From NCBI RefSeq assembly GCF_958298935.1, contig NC_084931.1:16643334-16707333 (forward strand): a stretch of DNA of 64,000 bases. Reading direction: 5' to 3'. This DNA comes from Phragmites australis. Lineage: Eukaryota > Streptophyta > Magnoliopsida > Poales > Poaceae. Shown here piece by piece: positions 23,422 to 36,074 of this stretch (positions are counted from its first letter, which is position 1; each line of letters begins with the position of its first letter). The position numbers and the translations under genes were made by a program. A model generated the notes under the pieces. The model was not told the origin of the DNA, searched no databases, and saw only the letters and a list, made by a program, of their open reading frames with translations.

Positions 23422-24397
23422 GAGGTAGTAGCAGTCACTACAGAGGGGGCAGCAGCTTTCTGGTGCAGGCAGCAAGGTAGCTGAAGCGAGAGGATCCTTT
23501 TTGCTGTAGTGCAATGCTGGCTGTCCCCCCCAGCCACTTGCCGCCTGGGTCTGCTATAAACCAAATGCACACAATAGGGGCAGACTTGCGATGCAATGGC
23601 AGCATGAGGGACCGATGCTGGCAGTTGGTTGCGTCTTGCCTATAACCAATTGCCAGAAGCCATTGTATTTCAATCATTTTATTTTCTGATTCATGTTTTC
23701 TTTCAGCTTTGTTTCTTTTATTTTTCTCATCCAATCTTTATTTTTATGAGAACTATAATAAGTAAACTACGAGGCATAAAATGTTTCAAGCCGCCACATT
23801 CTCTTTTTTTTTCATGAGATTCCAATCTGATGAACATAAATGCTGAAATTAAACACAGTCAATACATCATATATACAATCTAGATCATTCGAGGAAGGAC
23901 CTCACAAATCATACAATCCAGAACCTACCATACATTCCTGATAAATTAAAAACAATAGAAAAAAGATTTATTCTAGCGTCTTATTATATTGGCTAAACTA
24001 ACTACATTTATCCTAGCTCATGATCCCCTTGCTATATTCTCCCTTATCTCGATACTGAGCTAGCTAAGGAAAACTGAGGCAGCACTCGCCTGTGGTATAT
24101 GATAGTTGCGGCACCAACATATTGCTTATTGGGTACAGGGTCTGGGTATCTTTTGTGATATATTGGATGATGCATTTCAGTACTGGCCTAGGTAAAACCT
24201 TTTGTAATTTATGTACTAATGCGCACCATACGATACAGTTTGTGGACATCAACTACTATATACTAAAGTCCCTGGATTCTCTGAATTCTCAGGGCCCTGC
24301 TACTGTAGCTACTGTAGCAGTAGGTCCTGTGTGTATGTATATATATGTATATACGTTTAGGTATATGTGTACACATATATATGTATATACGTATAGA

Positions 24398-24429
<32 letters not shown>

Positions 24430-25664
24430 CATATGTATGTATGTATACGTATATATATATATGTATATACATATGTATGTATGTATACGTATATATATAT
24501 ATATATATATGTATATACATGTAGGTATATGTGTATATATATATGTATATACGTATAGATATACATATATATATGTATATACATACATATGTATGTATAC
24601 ATATACATATATATGTAATTTTCTTTTTCAGAAAATTCTAAAAAAATGTTGAAATGAATATTAGTTACATTAATAAATTGGTTGATAAAAACTAAAATGC
24701 AAAGAAAAATATATAAAACTCAAAAAATATGAAACAAAATTTTTTAGATTAGTATTACTTCCACCTGCATGTTAAAACTATGTGCATGCATAAAAGTATT
24801 ATTGTTTTCTCTATAATTAATTGAATGTGTTTAACATTAATAATTTTATAAATAAATTTTGAAATGTACAAAATTTGTGAAACTATTTTTTTAGTCTTCT
24901 TTTCTTATGCTCTACACAGCAAAATAAAAACGAGCGCGCATAGGCACGCCAATCAGACTAGTATATATGGTTATTATATGAATGGGAGATTAGAACATAT
25001 TTCCTAAAGGAGGCAAATCGGTCACATCCCAAGTTACGTAACTAACAAAATTTTAAGGGAATGTTGTGCATTTACTATAAAGCTCTCACTCATATGTACC
25101 AAGTCAACCTGGTATCACCTAAAATAATTTATTTCTTTTTTTTTTCAGTGCTTAGAGCATATCATAAGCAATGGAGTGATCGAACTGTAATTGATGGGAT
25201 TATTGGTCACTGTTAAGTTCCAATATAAGTTCGTTAACATAACAGTAGTAGTCTCCCATTTCTACGAATATGTTTTTGACCATGACAATGTTTCGTATGC
25301 TACCACCGATACATCTTACCTCCACAAATGACTAAGGTAGGATGAGAATTAGAGCATCGGATGATTGAGGCCATGACATGTCCGTCAAGTTACGTGAGTG
25401 ATTTTCAGACTATAAAACTTAATTAGCTATTCAAATTGAATTTGATCGATGTAGTAACAATATATATTGACATTACAATAAGAGATGCCCCAAACTAGCA
25501 TTACATGCAAGACTCAGACTTCTTGCAGGAAGAGATAATATAATTTGCTCTCTTCAAAAAAGATGAGGAAAATAAATAGGTATAGCTTAGAGTTTGAATG
25601 GAGATCTTGTGCTCTTAGCACTAACTCTTTCTGCATCAATCTCGACCAAACAGCTCTATCTTGA
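23422..25664. other. Intergenic AT-rich sequence downstream of the HLH gene
   Basis: No gene recognised. It contains the AT microsatellite at 24330-24612 and otherwise AT-rich single-copy-looking sequence. Overlapping short frames here show no family motif. Confidence 0.5.
24330..24612. repeat. AT-rich microsatellite (TATATG/TACGTATA type)
   Basis: About 280 bp consist almost only of TATA, GTATAC and ATGTATGTAT words, including an 80-90 bp near-duplicate built on ACATATGTATGTATGTATACG (24428 and 24468). It is self-complementary and open in several frames, which produces spurious Tyr/Ile-rich reading frames on both strands. Confidence 0.92.
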
Positions 25665-26860
25665 TTAGTTTGAAGGACAGTTCTTGATTGCTTGCACCAC
25701 TGCTTGCTCCACCGCATGTGCGTCGATGACACCCACAACTTCATCCTGCAGTGTTAATGGGAATTTAAATAGAAATGAGTTCTGAACGGTTAAGCATGCC
25801 TATGCATATGTGTTCTTTAGATCATTTTTACTGATAGGCAGGGAGATATATAATAAAGGCTTAATCATATTATATATGTGTTATTTTTTAAATCCCACCT
25901 CTCCTACTGCTTCAAGACGAAATGAACCGGCACAGGAAGCCCTAGCCTCAAGCACGGTAAGGCCTAACTCGTCAAATGCCTCAAGAATGGTAGAAAGTAG
26001 TCCTGGGCTGCTCTTGTCCATGAACACATTGATGAGGAAACCCTTCTCAAGGACTTCAACACTCACCAATGGCGAGGGTTCTTGGCAAATTTTGCCATGT
26101 TGTGCAGATGCAATCTCTTGGTTCAGCTTCGCGATTTTCTGCGTCAGCTCTTTGATGTAGGTTGCTGCATCAGCTATTATTGACATTTTATTTCCCTACA
26201 TGACACATTTGTTAGATAAGTTACTTTCTAGGTCAATATTGAAACATATGTGAAAGATGAGTGAATAATGAAAAACATCACGACTACGTATAGTACTTAG
26301 GTTATCATTAGCTACGGTACAAAAATCACTTTGTGTTTTCGCCATCTTTCATTGGAGAGATATTTTCAGGGGTGTTAATTTCGTGATTTGGACATAAGGG
26401 AAGTTTGGACCCGATTAACGAATGGAAGATGATTTTCAAAAGGTTGCCTTTACAATTGATCTAATTAAATCTATGTATTACATGTTGCAACAAAGTAACA
26501 AGTGAAAATATAATAAGCCTCTGAAGTAAATTCTAAATAGTGATCGTTTCATATAACTAAAGTAACAAGTGAAAATATAATAAGCCTCTGAAGTAAATTC
26601 TAAATAGTGATCTTTTTTGAGGGAAAACGCTCCTATCCAATATATAGAAAACTAATCAAAAGTACATAACTATAGTAGCTTGATCGTTTCATATAACAAG
26701 AGGGGATGCATGCTCGTTAGAAGGAAGAAGAGCATACGCAAGAGCACAGAATAATTTGAGCAGATAAGAAGACAAAACTAACCGCATGAGAATGGGTAAC
26801 GCTGCGGAGGACCTGCAGCTTCTCATGGAAACTTGCTCTCTTCTGCTCCCTTGACACCAT
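25665..26860 (-). CDS. Atypical HLH protein with C-terminal ACT-like domain, three exons, intact
   Basis: Three exons join in frame: 26783-26860 (78 bp, starts MVSREQKRASFHEK), 25899-26195 (297 bp) and 25665-25745 (81 bp, ends IKNCPSN-stop). Splice sites are GT/AG (donor after HSHA; acceptor TGTAG before GNKMSII; donor after LEAVGE; acceptor CTGCAG before DEVVGV). The 151-residue product has a helix-loop-helix (about residues 8-55: FHEKLQVLRSVTHSHA, then ADAATYIKELTQKIAKLNQ) and an ACT-like dimerisation fold (about 67-149: SVEVLEKGFLINVF, SPGLLSTILEAFDELGL). The usual basic region with its H-E-R contacts is missing, so it probably acts by heterodimerising with other bHLH factors in the nucleus rather than binding DNA itself. 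It resembles the small SCREAM-like group including Arabidopsis At2g40435/At3g56220, from memory. It is the only convincing host gene in the window; codons are uninterrupted, unlike every neighbour. Confidence 0.9.
26492..26612. repeat. 67-bp tandem duplication in intron 1 of the HLH gene
   Basis: AAAGTAACAAGTGAAAATATAATAAGCC... starts at 26492 and again at 26559 (period 67). The second unit is interrupted after TGATC by the small insertion at 26613-26680; the remainder of the unit (GATCGTTTCATATAAC) resumes after it. Confidence 0.92.
26613..26680 (-). mobile_element. 68-bp poly(A)-tailed retro-insert with 5-bp TSD
   Basis: The insert begins TTTTTTGAGGGAAAACGCTCC and is flanked by TGATC (26608-26612 and 26681-26685). 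The uninterrupted target is present in the neighbouring tandem copy, so insertion boundaries are exact. Read on the minus strand it ends in a short A-tail, as expected for a truncated SINE or LINE 3' end. It inserted after the 67-bp duplication. Confidence 0.75.
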
Positions 26861-26965
26861 CTCCCTCTCCTTTTCTCCCTTTTCTGTTCCCTAGCTCTCT
26901 CTTTCTCTTTTCTCTCTTCCTCTCTCCTGCTCTCAGTTGAACGAATCTTCTATGGCGAGGAGAGC

Positions 26966-26973
26966 TATTTAAA
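26966..26973 (-). promoter_or_regulatory. TATA box of the HLH gene
   Basis: TTTAAATA on the minus strand, 106 bp upstream of the start codon at 26860. The transcribed leader between is strongly pyrimidine/purine biased (26860-26935, CT-rich on +), as common in plant 5' UTRs. Confidence 0.75.
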
Positions 26974-26999
26974 GGCGTTTCTCAACACATGACTACATG

Positions 27000-29900
27000 A
27001 GCCCCCTGGCATGAGTCGAGACACACAGTTACACATGGCAGTCTTTTACAATCTGATAAGGCTAATGAATGACTGCACTAAAGTATTAGGATAGAGAACT
27101 TGACCATACATTGCCACATAATTAATATTTGTTACCATGAGAAAATCCAAATTTGCATGCATGAACATTGATGAAATGTATATTCAGATAATCAAATTAA
27201 ACGAGTTGGTGCATGATGTTAATCTACAGGCTTGCTATAGATACTAGCATGCTAATTCCCAACGGTTTAGTGTATACAGCTCATCCATTAATTCTTTGTG
27301 TATCTGCTAAGGTCAGCGTAATCAAGGAATCACATATTGTAAACACACATAAATTTTCGCCGTATTGCTGTGAGTGAAATCGTCATTGTTGCCCATCAAC
27401 ATCAGGCCAACTCTCAGTGTGCCGCGCTCTTATTTCGAAATCAAATGGGGTTCACACTTCACACGCAAACTAGCAAAAGTACAAAGGAATGTACTTTTTC
27501 ATCACATGACCCCTGACCGATTCGGGGTTGATACAAAACACCAAATTCCCATCCTTATTCTTTCCCCTAAACAAATGGCTCTTACATTCTCTATCGATTA
27601 GTATATGACAATGGCGCATCAGTGTATATGCCATGGCCAAAGCATATGACAAGAGGGGTTGGGAACCACCACATCACCTGTGTTGATCATCACCGCACCT
27701 CTCCCACTTTCCAGCTCTGTGCAAGTTCACTCCTTTAATCTAGGCACGTCAGCATATTTACAGATCATTTTTTAGATGAAGAAAGTCCTACTTCTAGCCT
27801 ATATACTAAAAGGACATCAAGATGCCAATGATATATAAATATATATGTATATATATATATATCTATTTTATAAATATAAGCATCCGTGCTAAGTCTAAGA
27901 CTTAAACCCAGGTGAACAGGATCTACCACAAGGGCTTTAACTAATTAAGCTATCCTCACTTCACTATTTACAGGTCATGAAGTTAGGAGCAAACAGAGAG
28001 ATATATTGCTCATGTCAATGTCAAGGCTTACACATCAGGCCCAACTTTATATATACGCATTAGATACCTATGGTTCCAACTCATGGAAAAAGGCCAACAA
28101 ACAGGTCATCGATCTATATCTGCTGTGCTTTAATCACTTGTGTCATCCCATTAACATACATACACTGCTCATGGGACATGACATACGTCGAGCAAGCAAA
28201 CAAAATATTGCAGAATCGTATCTGCGAAGCACTGCCACGGACACACACAGAAACAAAAATACTGTATATATGTTTTCCAGCTGGACAGAGCCACTACGCA
28301 TGCACGCAAGGCCCGATCGAATGCGTACATGGGGGATCGGAGAGCATATATCAGCATGCACATATATACAAGGGAGGGTTCACAAGCGTAAGCGCACCGG
28401 GAATAAGGCTCGCGGTAGAGGGCAAGACGGGAGGGCGTCTCGTGAATGCGCGGCTTTGGCGCCTTCCCTGGCCATGCACATACTACAGGGCTCTCGTGAT
28501 CATTCCCAAGCGCCACGGCCTCACACTCGGCTCAACCACCCTCGTCGCTGGCTCACCTCGCAAGCATCTGCATGCATGCATGCGAGCACGCGCTCGCATC
28601 TGATCTCGTGCCGGCCGGCGAGCTCGTGTGTCCCCGGCGAGACCACGGCCAATGGTCATCATCAGCCAGGTGGGCTAGCTCCAAGCCTCCAAGGCTCCGA
28701 GAGCCATTGCATGCCCGTGCGTGCAGAGCTAGCTGCAGCATGCATGCCTGCCTCTACCTCTACCTGCCACGCCCGCGCTCCCTGTGTATATGTACGTGCG
28801 TACACCGATCTGTTCACGTGTGTGTATGTATATGCTCCATCGCACTGCGCGCGCGTGATGCTTCGTCGTCCATCGCTCACGCACGTATACGCCGCGCGTG
28901 AAGCTGGTGGTGGCCACTGGCTGCTGGCTGCTGCTGCTGCTGCATCGATCGCTGCTCTCGTCGGCTTTATCGTGCATGCACAGGCACACAGCTAGGGTAC
29001 AACAACGGGCCTTGTCATGAGCAGCGTGCGTATACTATACCCTGCTCGCTGATCGTTGTCTTTTGCGTGAGATCGCTGCTGCTGCATGCTATCATGTATG
29101 GATCTGCTTAGTTAAAGACTAAAGAGTAACATATGTTTTCGCAAGTCGGCTTGCTAGCTGTTACACTTATAGTAGTGAGTTGACTACATACACGATCATA
29201 TATATGCATACGCAACAAACACTCCTTGTCTTATACGTACATTTGTTCGCTTTTTTGGTGTACAAAGAAGATATACACGCACTGATGCAGCGCGGGTATG
29301 CGTTCTATACATCTAAAACCATTCAACCTTTGTTCCAGGCTTCCAGCTATCTGATATGTGTCTCCGTATGTTGAGGAGCGAGTAGGTCCAGTCGTTATGT
29401 AAAGTACCTTTAATTTGCCTCTGTGAAATGTAGTATATATGTATTTATGCATAGACGTGAAGAATATTTTATGGCGTAAATTATCAGCTCTCAGCTCCCA
29501 TTCTGGACTTTATGAAAACACATACCCATATCTTGACAAAAAGGATATATTATTTTCTAATTTCTTAAGTATGTCTTTCTCTTATATTTCGATGTTTCAC
29601 CTATAAATTAGAAAATGTAGTAGAATTATAGAAAGCAGATGGTAATGATAACTAACTAAGAAATTAACAATGTCATAGGTTACTCTCTTCACTTTCCCCT
29701 TCTTTTAGTTTCTACAGACTTTTCATAAGACTTCGATGCGAGTGTAGGCAACAAGTTGGCCTTATAAAGCTTTAGGCTCCACATACTTTTTGCACTGATA
29801 TTGGCATAGCATGCAGCTGGAACGAATGGACAGCGAGATAATGATCGATCATAGCCTCGACAAATTAATGAATGTACAAGAGGTCATCATCACTGAATTG

Positions 29901-30678
29901 TGCGATTGATAAGTGATTAATTGTCGAATAGCCTCGAGCACTTTGTGGCATGGAATTAGTTTACTGTTGCTCCAATTAAATATACAGGAGATCGCCCTCC
30001 ACACTGAGGGATCTTTCAGGTGCATCGAAGGCCTATAAAAGCCGAAGAGGATCGGAGGTGGCAGGAAGGATAGGCCAAAAGCTGACTCACGAGGAGAACA
30101 TAACATACCGAGCGAGACGAGGTCACCTTCCAAAAATTCTCTCACGTGCTCACGTACGCAACTTGCTTAAGATCACCCCAACCATTTTCATGTCCTAAAG
30201 CTACTTCACTAAAACTCTGATACATACTTTTTTTATAAATTAGAAAGGGAAATCTGAATATGAACTCCAGCTGATGAACTCTGATACATACTTGCTTAAG
30301 CTGTTTTCAATCTGCATATTCAACATATTTTCGGTTTTCAGTTCATGAGTGTGTAATATGACTGTAGGAGTTTTTACGAGTCATTGTTTCCTTTATGGTC
30401 TTAATTAGTGCCTTTACGTGTATATTGAAAATTCGGAAAAAAAATAGTGCATCATCTGAGGACGTGCTCTTGGTAGCTCTGTGTTATCTACGTCCTCTAG
30501 AAGAAACATGAAACTGATTGATACAGCTATCTTAAGCAGACTTAGTAACTAGGAGCTCAAAGATCAAATACTAAATGTAACCAACACATTGTTAGTGCAT
30601 GAAAAAAATGGGGCCATCTTACGTTTTCTCTTATATATATCATCCATGCATGTAAGCTAATTAGAGACAACTTATTAA
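27000..30678. other. Intergenic region upstream of the HLH gene, no supported gene
   Basis: 27000-27990 is AT-rich with a short (TA)n at about 27836-27862. 28280-29000 is GC-rich with GCATGCATGC palindromes, a CTG run (about 28918-28945) and reading frames open on both strands at once, which argues against coding. 29000-30678 is AT-rich; a TATA-like CTATAAAA at about 30032 has no recognisable transcript. No tRNA, snoRNA or known miRNA sequence was recognised. Confidence 0.5.
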
Positions 30679-31557
30679 GGTCTGTTTGTTTGGCCGTACC
30701 AGGATTATCCAGGATGAGAACGTGCAAGATGAGAGCTTGTCCACGCATTTGGAAGCCTGGATTGTCTATTGTCCATGATGAATTCTCGTACATATTCTCG
30801 TCATATGCTGAGCCAACATGTCGTCCAGACGATTTGTCGCTCTAAAAATCCTAGAAGCTTTTTGCTAGTGTTCCATAATTCTTGTTCAATCCATTTTTAT
30901 TAAATTCACTCAAAAAACTGTGTAAAATTTAAACTTAAATTCTTAAAAAAGACTACTTTTATAACTTCTAATAATTGTTAGCATGTCAAATAAATTCTCA
31001 AAAATCTGGAAAAAATCACTATATATGATGGATTAACTTCTAAATTATTTTCAACCCTGAATTATATGATGAAAAAGTAAATTTCTTTGTAATACTTTAT
31101 TTATATGCATTTTTATCATTTGTGGTTAGTGATTATTATTGACTATTAGTGGTTATTAAAGATTTCTAGTTAAACATTAGTTACAATTAGATGTAATTAA
31201 CCATAACTAATTATTTTTTGGGTATTTAGTGATGATTATTGACAAACTTAAGTTATGATTAATTAGAATTAGTAATTATTAGTACTAATTAGCATATTTA
31301 GTTGATAATAATAAATATAAAAATTATTATTTCTGTAAAATAATTAAGTTATAAATAGATATAATACATGACTTTTAAGCAACTAAACACGTTCTCCTAC
31401 AATCCTATACGTCCAACTAAACACATTGCCGTACCATCAAATATATCTAAACAAATAGCCTACTTGTACCACCTTATTTAGGACCATCCCATCTAGGATC
31501 ATCCCATCTAGAACGATTCTATCCCATTCAACTTCGTTCAACTAACCAAACATTACC
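30679..31557. mobile_element. MITE-like element (879 bp), TAA target duplication
   Basis: Flanked by TAA (30676-30678 and 31558-31560). The left end GGTCTGTTTGTTTGG is complementary to the right end CCAAACATTACC, with mismatches. Subterminal GGATTATCCAGGATGAG / GATCATCCCATC words are partly symmetrical; the centre is AT-rich with TTATTAGT repeats. TSD length and ends fit PIF/Harbinger (Tourist-like) non-autonomous elements. Confidence 0.7.
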
Positions 31558-32106
31558 TAAGAGATAATCATATCCCTACAACGGGTTGTGCTTTAAGTTA
31601 TCTTTAAGTTATCTATGGAGATGGTCTCTTAGCTGTTCCTGTTCTCTCTCGAATAATCTCTTCAGGCGAAACCAAGCCATCAACTGGCACCGCCATTGTG
31701 GATATATTTGTTGGCACGTAGACGAGTTTATGTATAATATAACACCACTGCTGACAACGACTTAATTTTAGGGAGCAAATCGTGATGACTATCTTTCAAA
31801 TTGTCCTCTCAGCTAGCTCGAAACATTTTACAAACATAGGCATGCACAAAAAGAAAAATAATCCAGTGATAAACCAAACTAAGAGGAAAGAAAAAGGAGC
31901 CCTGCCTGACAAAGAGACAATACCTGAAAGCATCCTGCACAAAGAGACGAATAGCATATCACCCCATCAAGATTTCATAGAAAAAAGGAAGAGAAGCTGA
32001 AAATGATCAAGACACACTTTTTCTAATCCAAATATGTCACAATCCCGAGGCAGGTGAACACTGAAAAAGAAATGCAGGCGACAAGAGGCACTAGTACATA
32101 ACGATA

Positions 32107-32337
32107 CTGTACAGGCGGGTGGAAACGCCTTTTCACAGGCGTTTGGCGCACCCGCCTGCGACAGAAGGCCTGTGAAAATCAACGGCGCAAAAGTGACCGC
32201 CTGTGGAAATCGATTTCCACAGGCGGTTCCTAATGTCAACCGCCTGTGGAAATCGATTTCCACAGGCGGTCCACATTAGTTGCCGCTTGTGATATAAAGA
32301 TTTCCACAGGCGGTTCCGTATGAGAACCGCCTGTGGT
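32107..32337. repeat. CACTA-1 left subterminal array
   Basis: About nine copies in alternating orientation of CCGCCTGTGGAAA / TTTCCACAGGCGG, two of them as perfect palindromic pairs around ATCGAT. Subterminal arrays of this kind are the binding sites for the CACTA TNPA-type protein. Confidence 0.9.
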
Positions 32338-32497
32338 ATGTATTTATTTAAAAAAAATAATTAGAATATATTTTATTCCATCCAGATTTCACACAGTTTC
32401 AATAACAATACGAATAACATCACATATTTCAATATTTAACACAAGTACAGAAATATTTATAAAACAATATTTACAACATCACAAGCCTATATAGCTA

Positions 32498-35400
32498 AGA
32501 GTCGCGATCAAAGAATCTACCGTTCTTGTGGATGACTTCGTGCATAATAAACCGGCATATGTCACGTTGGACGTTTTGGATTTCTTTATCGGTGAGAGCT
32601 TGGTTGGCACATTAGATCATCCTTGCCTGGTTTGAAAACACACTAAAAGAGTTAAAACACTACTGACAATGGAAACATAACCAAATAAGAATGTGCAGGC
32701 GTAATGATGACTTACGTCCTCAGGGTTCATTGTGTACCTCCCGTTTATCCTAAGAAATTCGCAAACATAGTATCTACAAAGAATGGTATTGAAACATTGC
32801 TTGTGGCACTTAAAAAAAATGCAACGTATTCGTTAGTTCAATAAGACTCTTCTCATTAATAGTGGGATACAAGAATTAGAAGTTGAGTTAGTACCGAAAA
32901 ATGTGTACGGACCGTCATCGCATCCGGCTTGTCCGTATTGTGTATCCCACCTTTCGTTACGTAACACTTGTAGGTCCTATTCGAGTGCCAACAAGTAATT
33001 ATCAATTCATAAATAATGTATAAGAATTTTAAGTATGGGGGATTTCCTTTACCTCTGTATAACGTCAATGAAATCTTGGTAGGATTTTTGTTGGAAATCG
33101 ACAGAGTCAAGGACCACGAGTCTGCTCGACTTCGGCATCAATATTATACAAATATAGTGATCACTACATGAATACTTCTATTAGATTCTTGATCGATCAA
33201 CTAAGTTGAACACTTATGTTAGATTCATAACGTATAACACTTACTTAAAGTTGTAGGGAGCGAAGATGCAGTCCTTGTCCTGCATTTCTAGCATAGCCCT
33301 TCCTATGTAGGTTGACATTTCGAGCCTTTTTGTTTTGGTTTCTTCTTTTATGACCCGTGCTTTATCCTTTTTTACTCTTCCCCTTAATCCTAGGGTCATC
33401 AGTCCTTATGTTCACGATCATGTTTGGCTGAGAAATTCGTTGCAGATCAATGAATCCGACAGGCCTCTTTAACTTATCTGCATCGTTAAATTGCATCCTA
33501 CAGAACAAATCAATAGTCATTAGCTTCTATAACATATATTGGTACATATATGAACGTAGGGGTAGATTGTTGGCACTTATAGGCACCACACGCTTAAGAG
33601 ATTGACGTCAAGTTTGTCGAGGCGGAACAAAGCGTGCATGTCCTTGAAATCCAACATGAGGTAGTTGTCTCCGCTTAGATAAACGATAGCGGGGACAGAA
33701 GCAGTGATTATGGAGAGGCCCACGCGACATGCCCTCATGTACCATTCGTGGAATTTTCTTATCTCCCACGGACCTTCCTGGAGTTGAAATGATGGCAGAA
33801 ATGGCTTGCCATGCTCATATTTTTCGGGAACATCCAGTGTAGGCACGAAATCTATCTGTGAGGTACTTAATGCTTTGACGATCTCTTTCGTGAGATTGCC
33901 CTTCGCTGGAGATTCTTGAGCGGATGATGCCTTTGGTTTTGACGAGGACAGAAGCCACCTCTTCATCGGATCAGGTAGATCAATCTTCTCATATGGGGTA
34001 ATCATTGTAGGAACTCTCCGATGCTCAGGTGATGGATGTGCCAGAGGCGGAGATGCCGGAGTCAGAGACGTTGGAGGCAGAGGTGCCTGAGTTGTAGACG
34101 GTGAAGCACGATGCGAAGTTGCCTGCGGTGGAGATACCGGGCGCGGGGGCGACGGTGCCTGAGGCAGAGAGGATTGGCGCGGGGGCTAAGGTGCCTGAGG
34201 CGGAGTGGGTTGGCTCTGGGGCTGAGGTGCCTGAGGCGGAGTGGGTTGGCTCTGGGGTAGCGGTGCCTGAGGCAGAGATGCTGGGCCCTGGGATAGGCGT
34301 GACGCTGGCGATTGTGACTTCTGACAGCTCAATATGATATCCCGTCTGGGCCACAAAATGAAGTTTCCAACAGCCTCATCTAGAATCTCAATACCCTTAG
34401 GTGCGCTGATTTCAAGCTTGTACTTCCTGAAAATCGGCTGCACCGAGCTCACTTGTACCTTGGCGTAACCGGCCAGAATATCTTGACTGTGAAACACACG
34501 GCCTGGAATGGCCTGGCTAGTGGCAGCCTCGACAGTGAAGTCTCCCTTGCCGACCGGAACATGAAGAATGCAAGGGGTAGCCTCTTTGATTTCATCCACA
34601 GGATATCTCTGGCTATCAAAATGTGTGGACCCGACGCTGCTCCGAAATCCTGGGCTGGTTGGTTGCTCTATCAGCATTAATGCCGCCCTTTCCTTCTCCT
34701 TTTCATTCCACATCTTCATGAATTCGACCTTAACCTATTCTTGTATCTGTTCCTCTAGGGTCTTCTTATATCTATTACGTGTCTTGTACTGGCCCGCATC
34801 GTTTGGGAACCCATGCTTCCAGCCCACTTTTGATCCGATGCCTCGAGTGCGACCCGGGTGTTCTTTGTTCCCCAGGGCCTTGGTAAGCAGGTCATTCTCC
34901 CTGTCGGGCTCTAGAGACCCTTCCTTAGCAAGCCCTTGGATGGTCTCGGTCACCTCCATGATCTCGGGGCTATTGAAGGCTAAGTTCCCAGACTCGGTTC
35001 GTTGTGACCGAGCGTAGACCCAGTTCCTGCTTCGCTCGTCACAATTTTCTAAAGGGTTAGGTTTCCCAACCCGGGCAGCCTCTTCTTCTTGCCTCCTCCA
35101 CTCAGAAATTTTGGGGGCGTACCCAGATGTGCCCAGGTGATGGTGGTGCTTAGTCTTCTTCGCAAGTTTCTTGAACGATTCACCCAGTTTGATGGCATCA
35201 GGTGTGGTCTTCTGCCTAACAAACTCTGCCCATTGCTCTGGTGTAATCTTTCCGTATTTATTAAAGGGTACCAAATTCTTCTTCACGAATTCCTTGTTGA
35301 GCTCACTCTTCCAACCCCGGAAGCTTTTTCCCATAGTTTTCAATGCATTCTGTTTGGCTGCTTCCTCTGTTCCCGAGGGGAATCGGATGGTTCTCTGCAA

Positions 35401-36074
35401 TGTTGCCCATAGGAACTCCTTCGTCTCATCCGACACCAACCGCCAATCAGTTACAGTGATTGGGACGTACTCCTTGACAAGGAATTCGCAACCGTTGCGG
35501 AATTTAGCGCAGGCCTCACGAGGTGCAATAGGCTCCCCTTCAACACCGACCTGTGTTATTGTATAAATACCGGACGATAACTTGTTTCTGCTACGCTCGC
35601 CCCTTCTTCATTTCAGCGTCGGCCCAGAGGGACCCGAAGTTTCGAGCACAGATGTAGCGGTGGGTTGTGGCGCAGAATGTTGTGGCGCAGATGATCGACG
35701 TGAAGATCTTTGCACCCTCACCCTCTAGAGAGAAAAAAAAGGAGAGTTGACATCAACAGAAGATATTCCTCCATTTAAGAAGTATAAAATGCATTGACTC
35801 AACTAAATACCTCTTCGGCGGGATCGTACTCATTGTCACTTTCCCGACGGTGGATCTCCCGATCGCACGGAACAGGGCTCGGGCTGTGATACGAGCCCGA
35901 GCTTTTGCTGCTGTCGGAGGAGGACGGCCGGTGAGGGCTTGGGTCCCTATCCGACCTCTGTGTCGGGGAGGCCTCTATTGCGAGCGTCCTCTGTGCCGGG
36001 GAGGCCTCTATTGCAACATCCGACATCCTGCTTGCTTCTAGTTTCTTAGGGGTTACTGTCCTCTTCTGCCCCAT
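32498..36074 (-). pseudogene. CACTA-1 TNPA-type gene: Transposase_24 plus Ulp1/C48 protease domain
   Basis: The first coding exon starts at 36074 (MGQKRTVTPKK) and ends at a GT donor near 35821. The next large exon (about 35724 to 34730) holds Transposase_24 (FLWATLQRTIRFPSGTEE, SFRGWKSELNKEF, TPEQWAEFVRQK) and then QSQPTPPQAP repeats (34130-34290). Downstream exons give MHALFRLDKLDVNLLSVWCL (33580-33640), QFNDADKLKRPVGFIDLQR, MEMQDKDCIFAPYNF-like, DHYICIILMPKSSRLVVLDS (about 33110-33160), TYKCYVTKGG and [18 protein letters not shown] (about 32745-32790). The His, Asp and Cys of a Ulp1-type triad are all visible. One in-frame stop precedes Transposase_24, frameshifts follow EEQIQE and KGKSKK, and another stop lies in the last exon. 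The product would be a DNA-binding transposition factor with a SUMO-protease-like tail; now inactive. Confidence 0.82.

Noticed and set aside
24092..24652. Tyr/Ile-rich frames on both strands
   Set aside because: Produced by the TATATG microsatellite.
28560..28780. Possible miRNA hairpin in GCATGCATGC/GAGCTAGCTGC palindromes
   Set aside because: Palindromes are short and local; no extended stem and no known mature miRNA sequence recognised.
28006..28995. 329-codon + strand frame in the GC-rich block
   Set aside because: Overlapping frames on the same and opposite strand are open at the same time, there is no recognisable motif, and composition explains the length.
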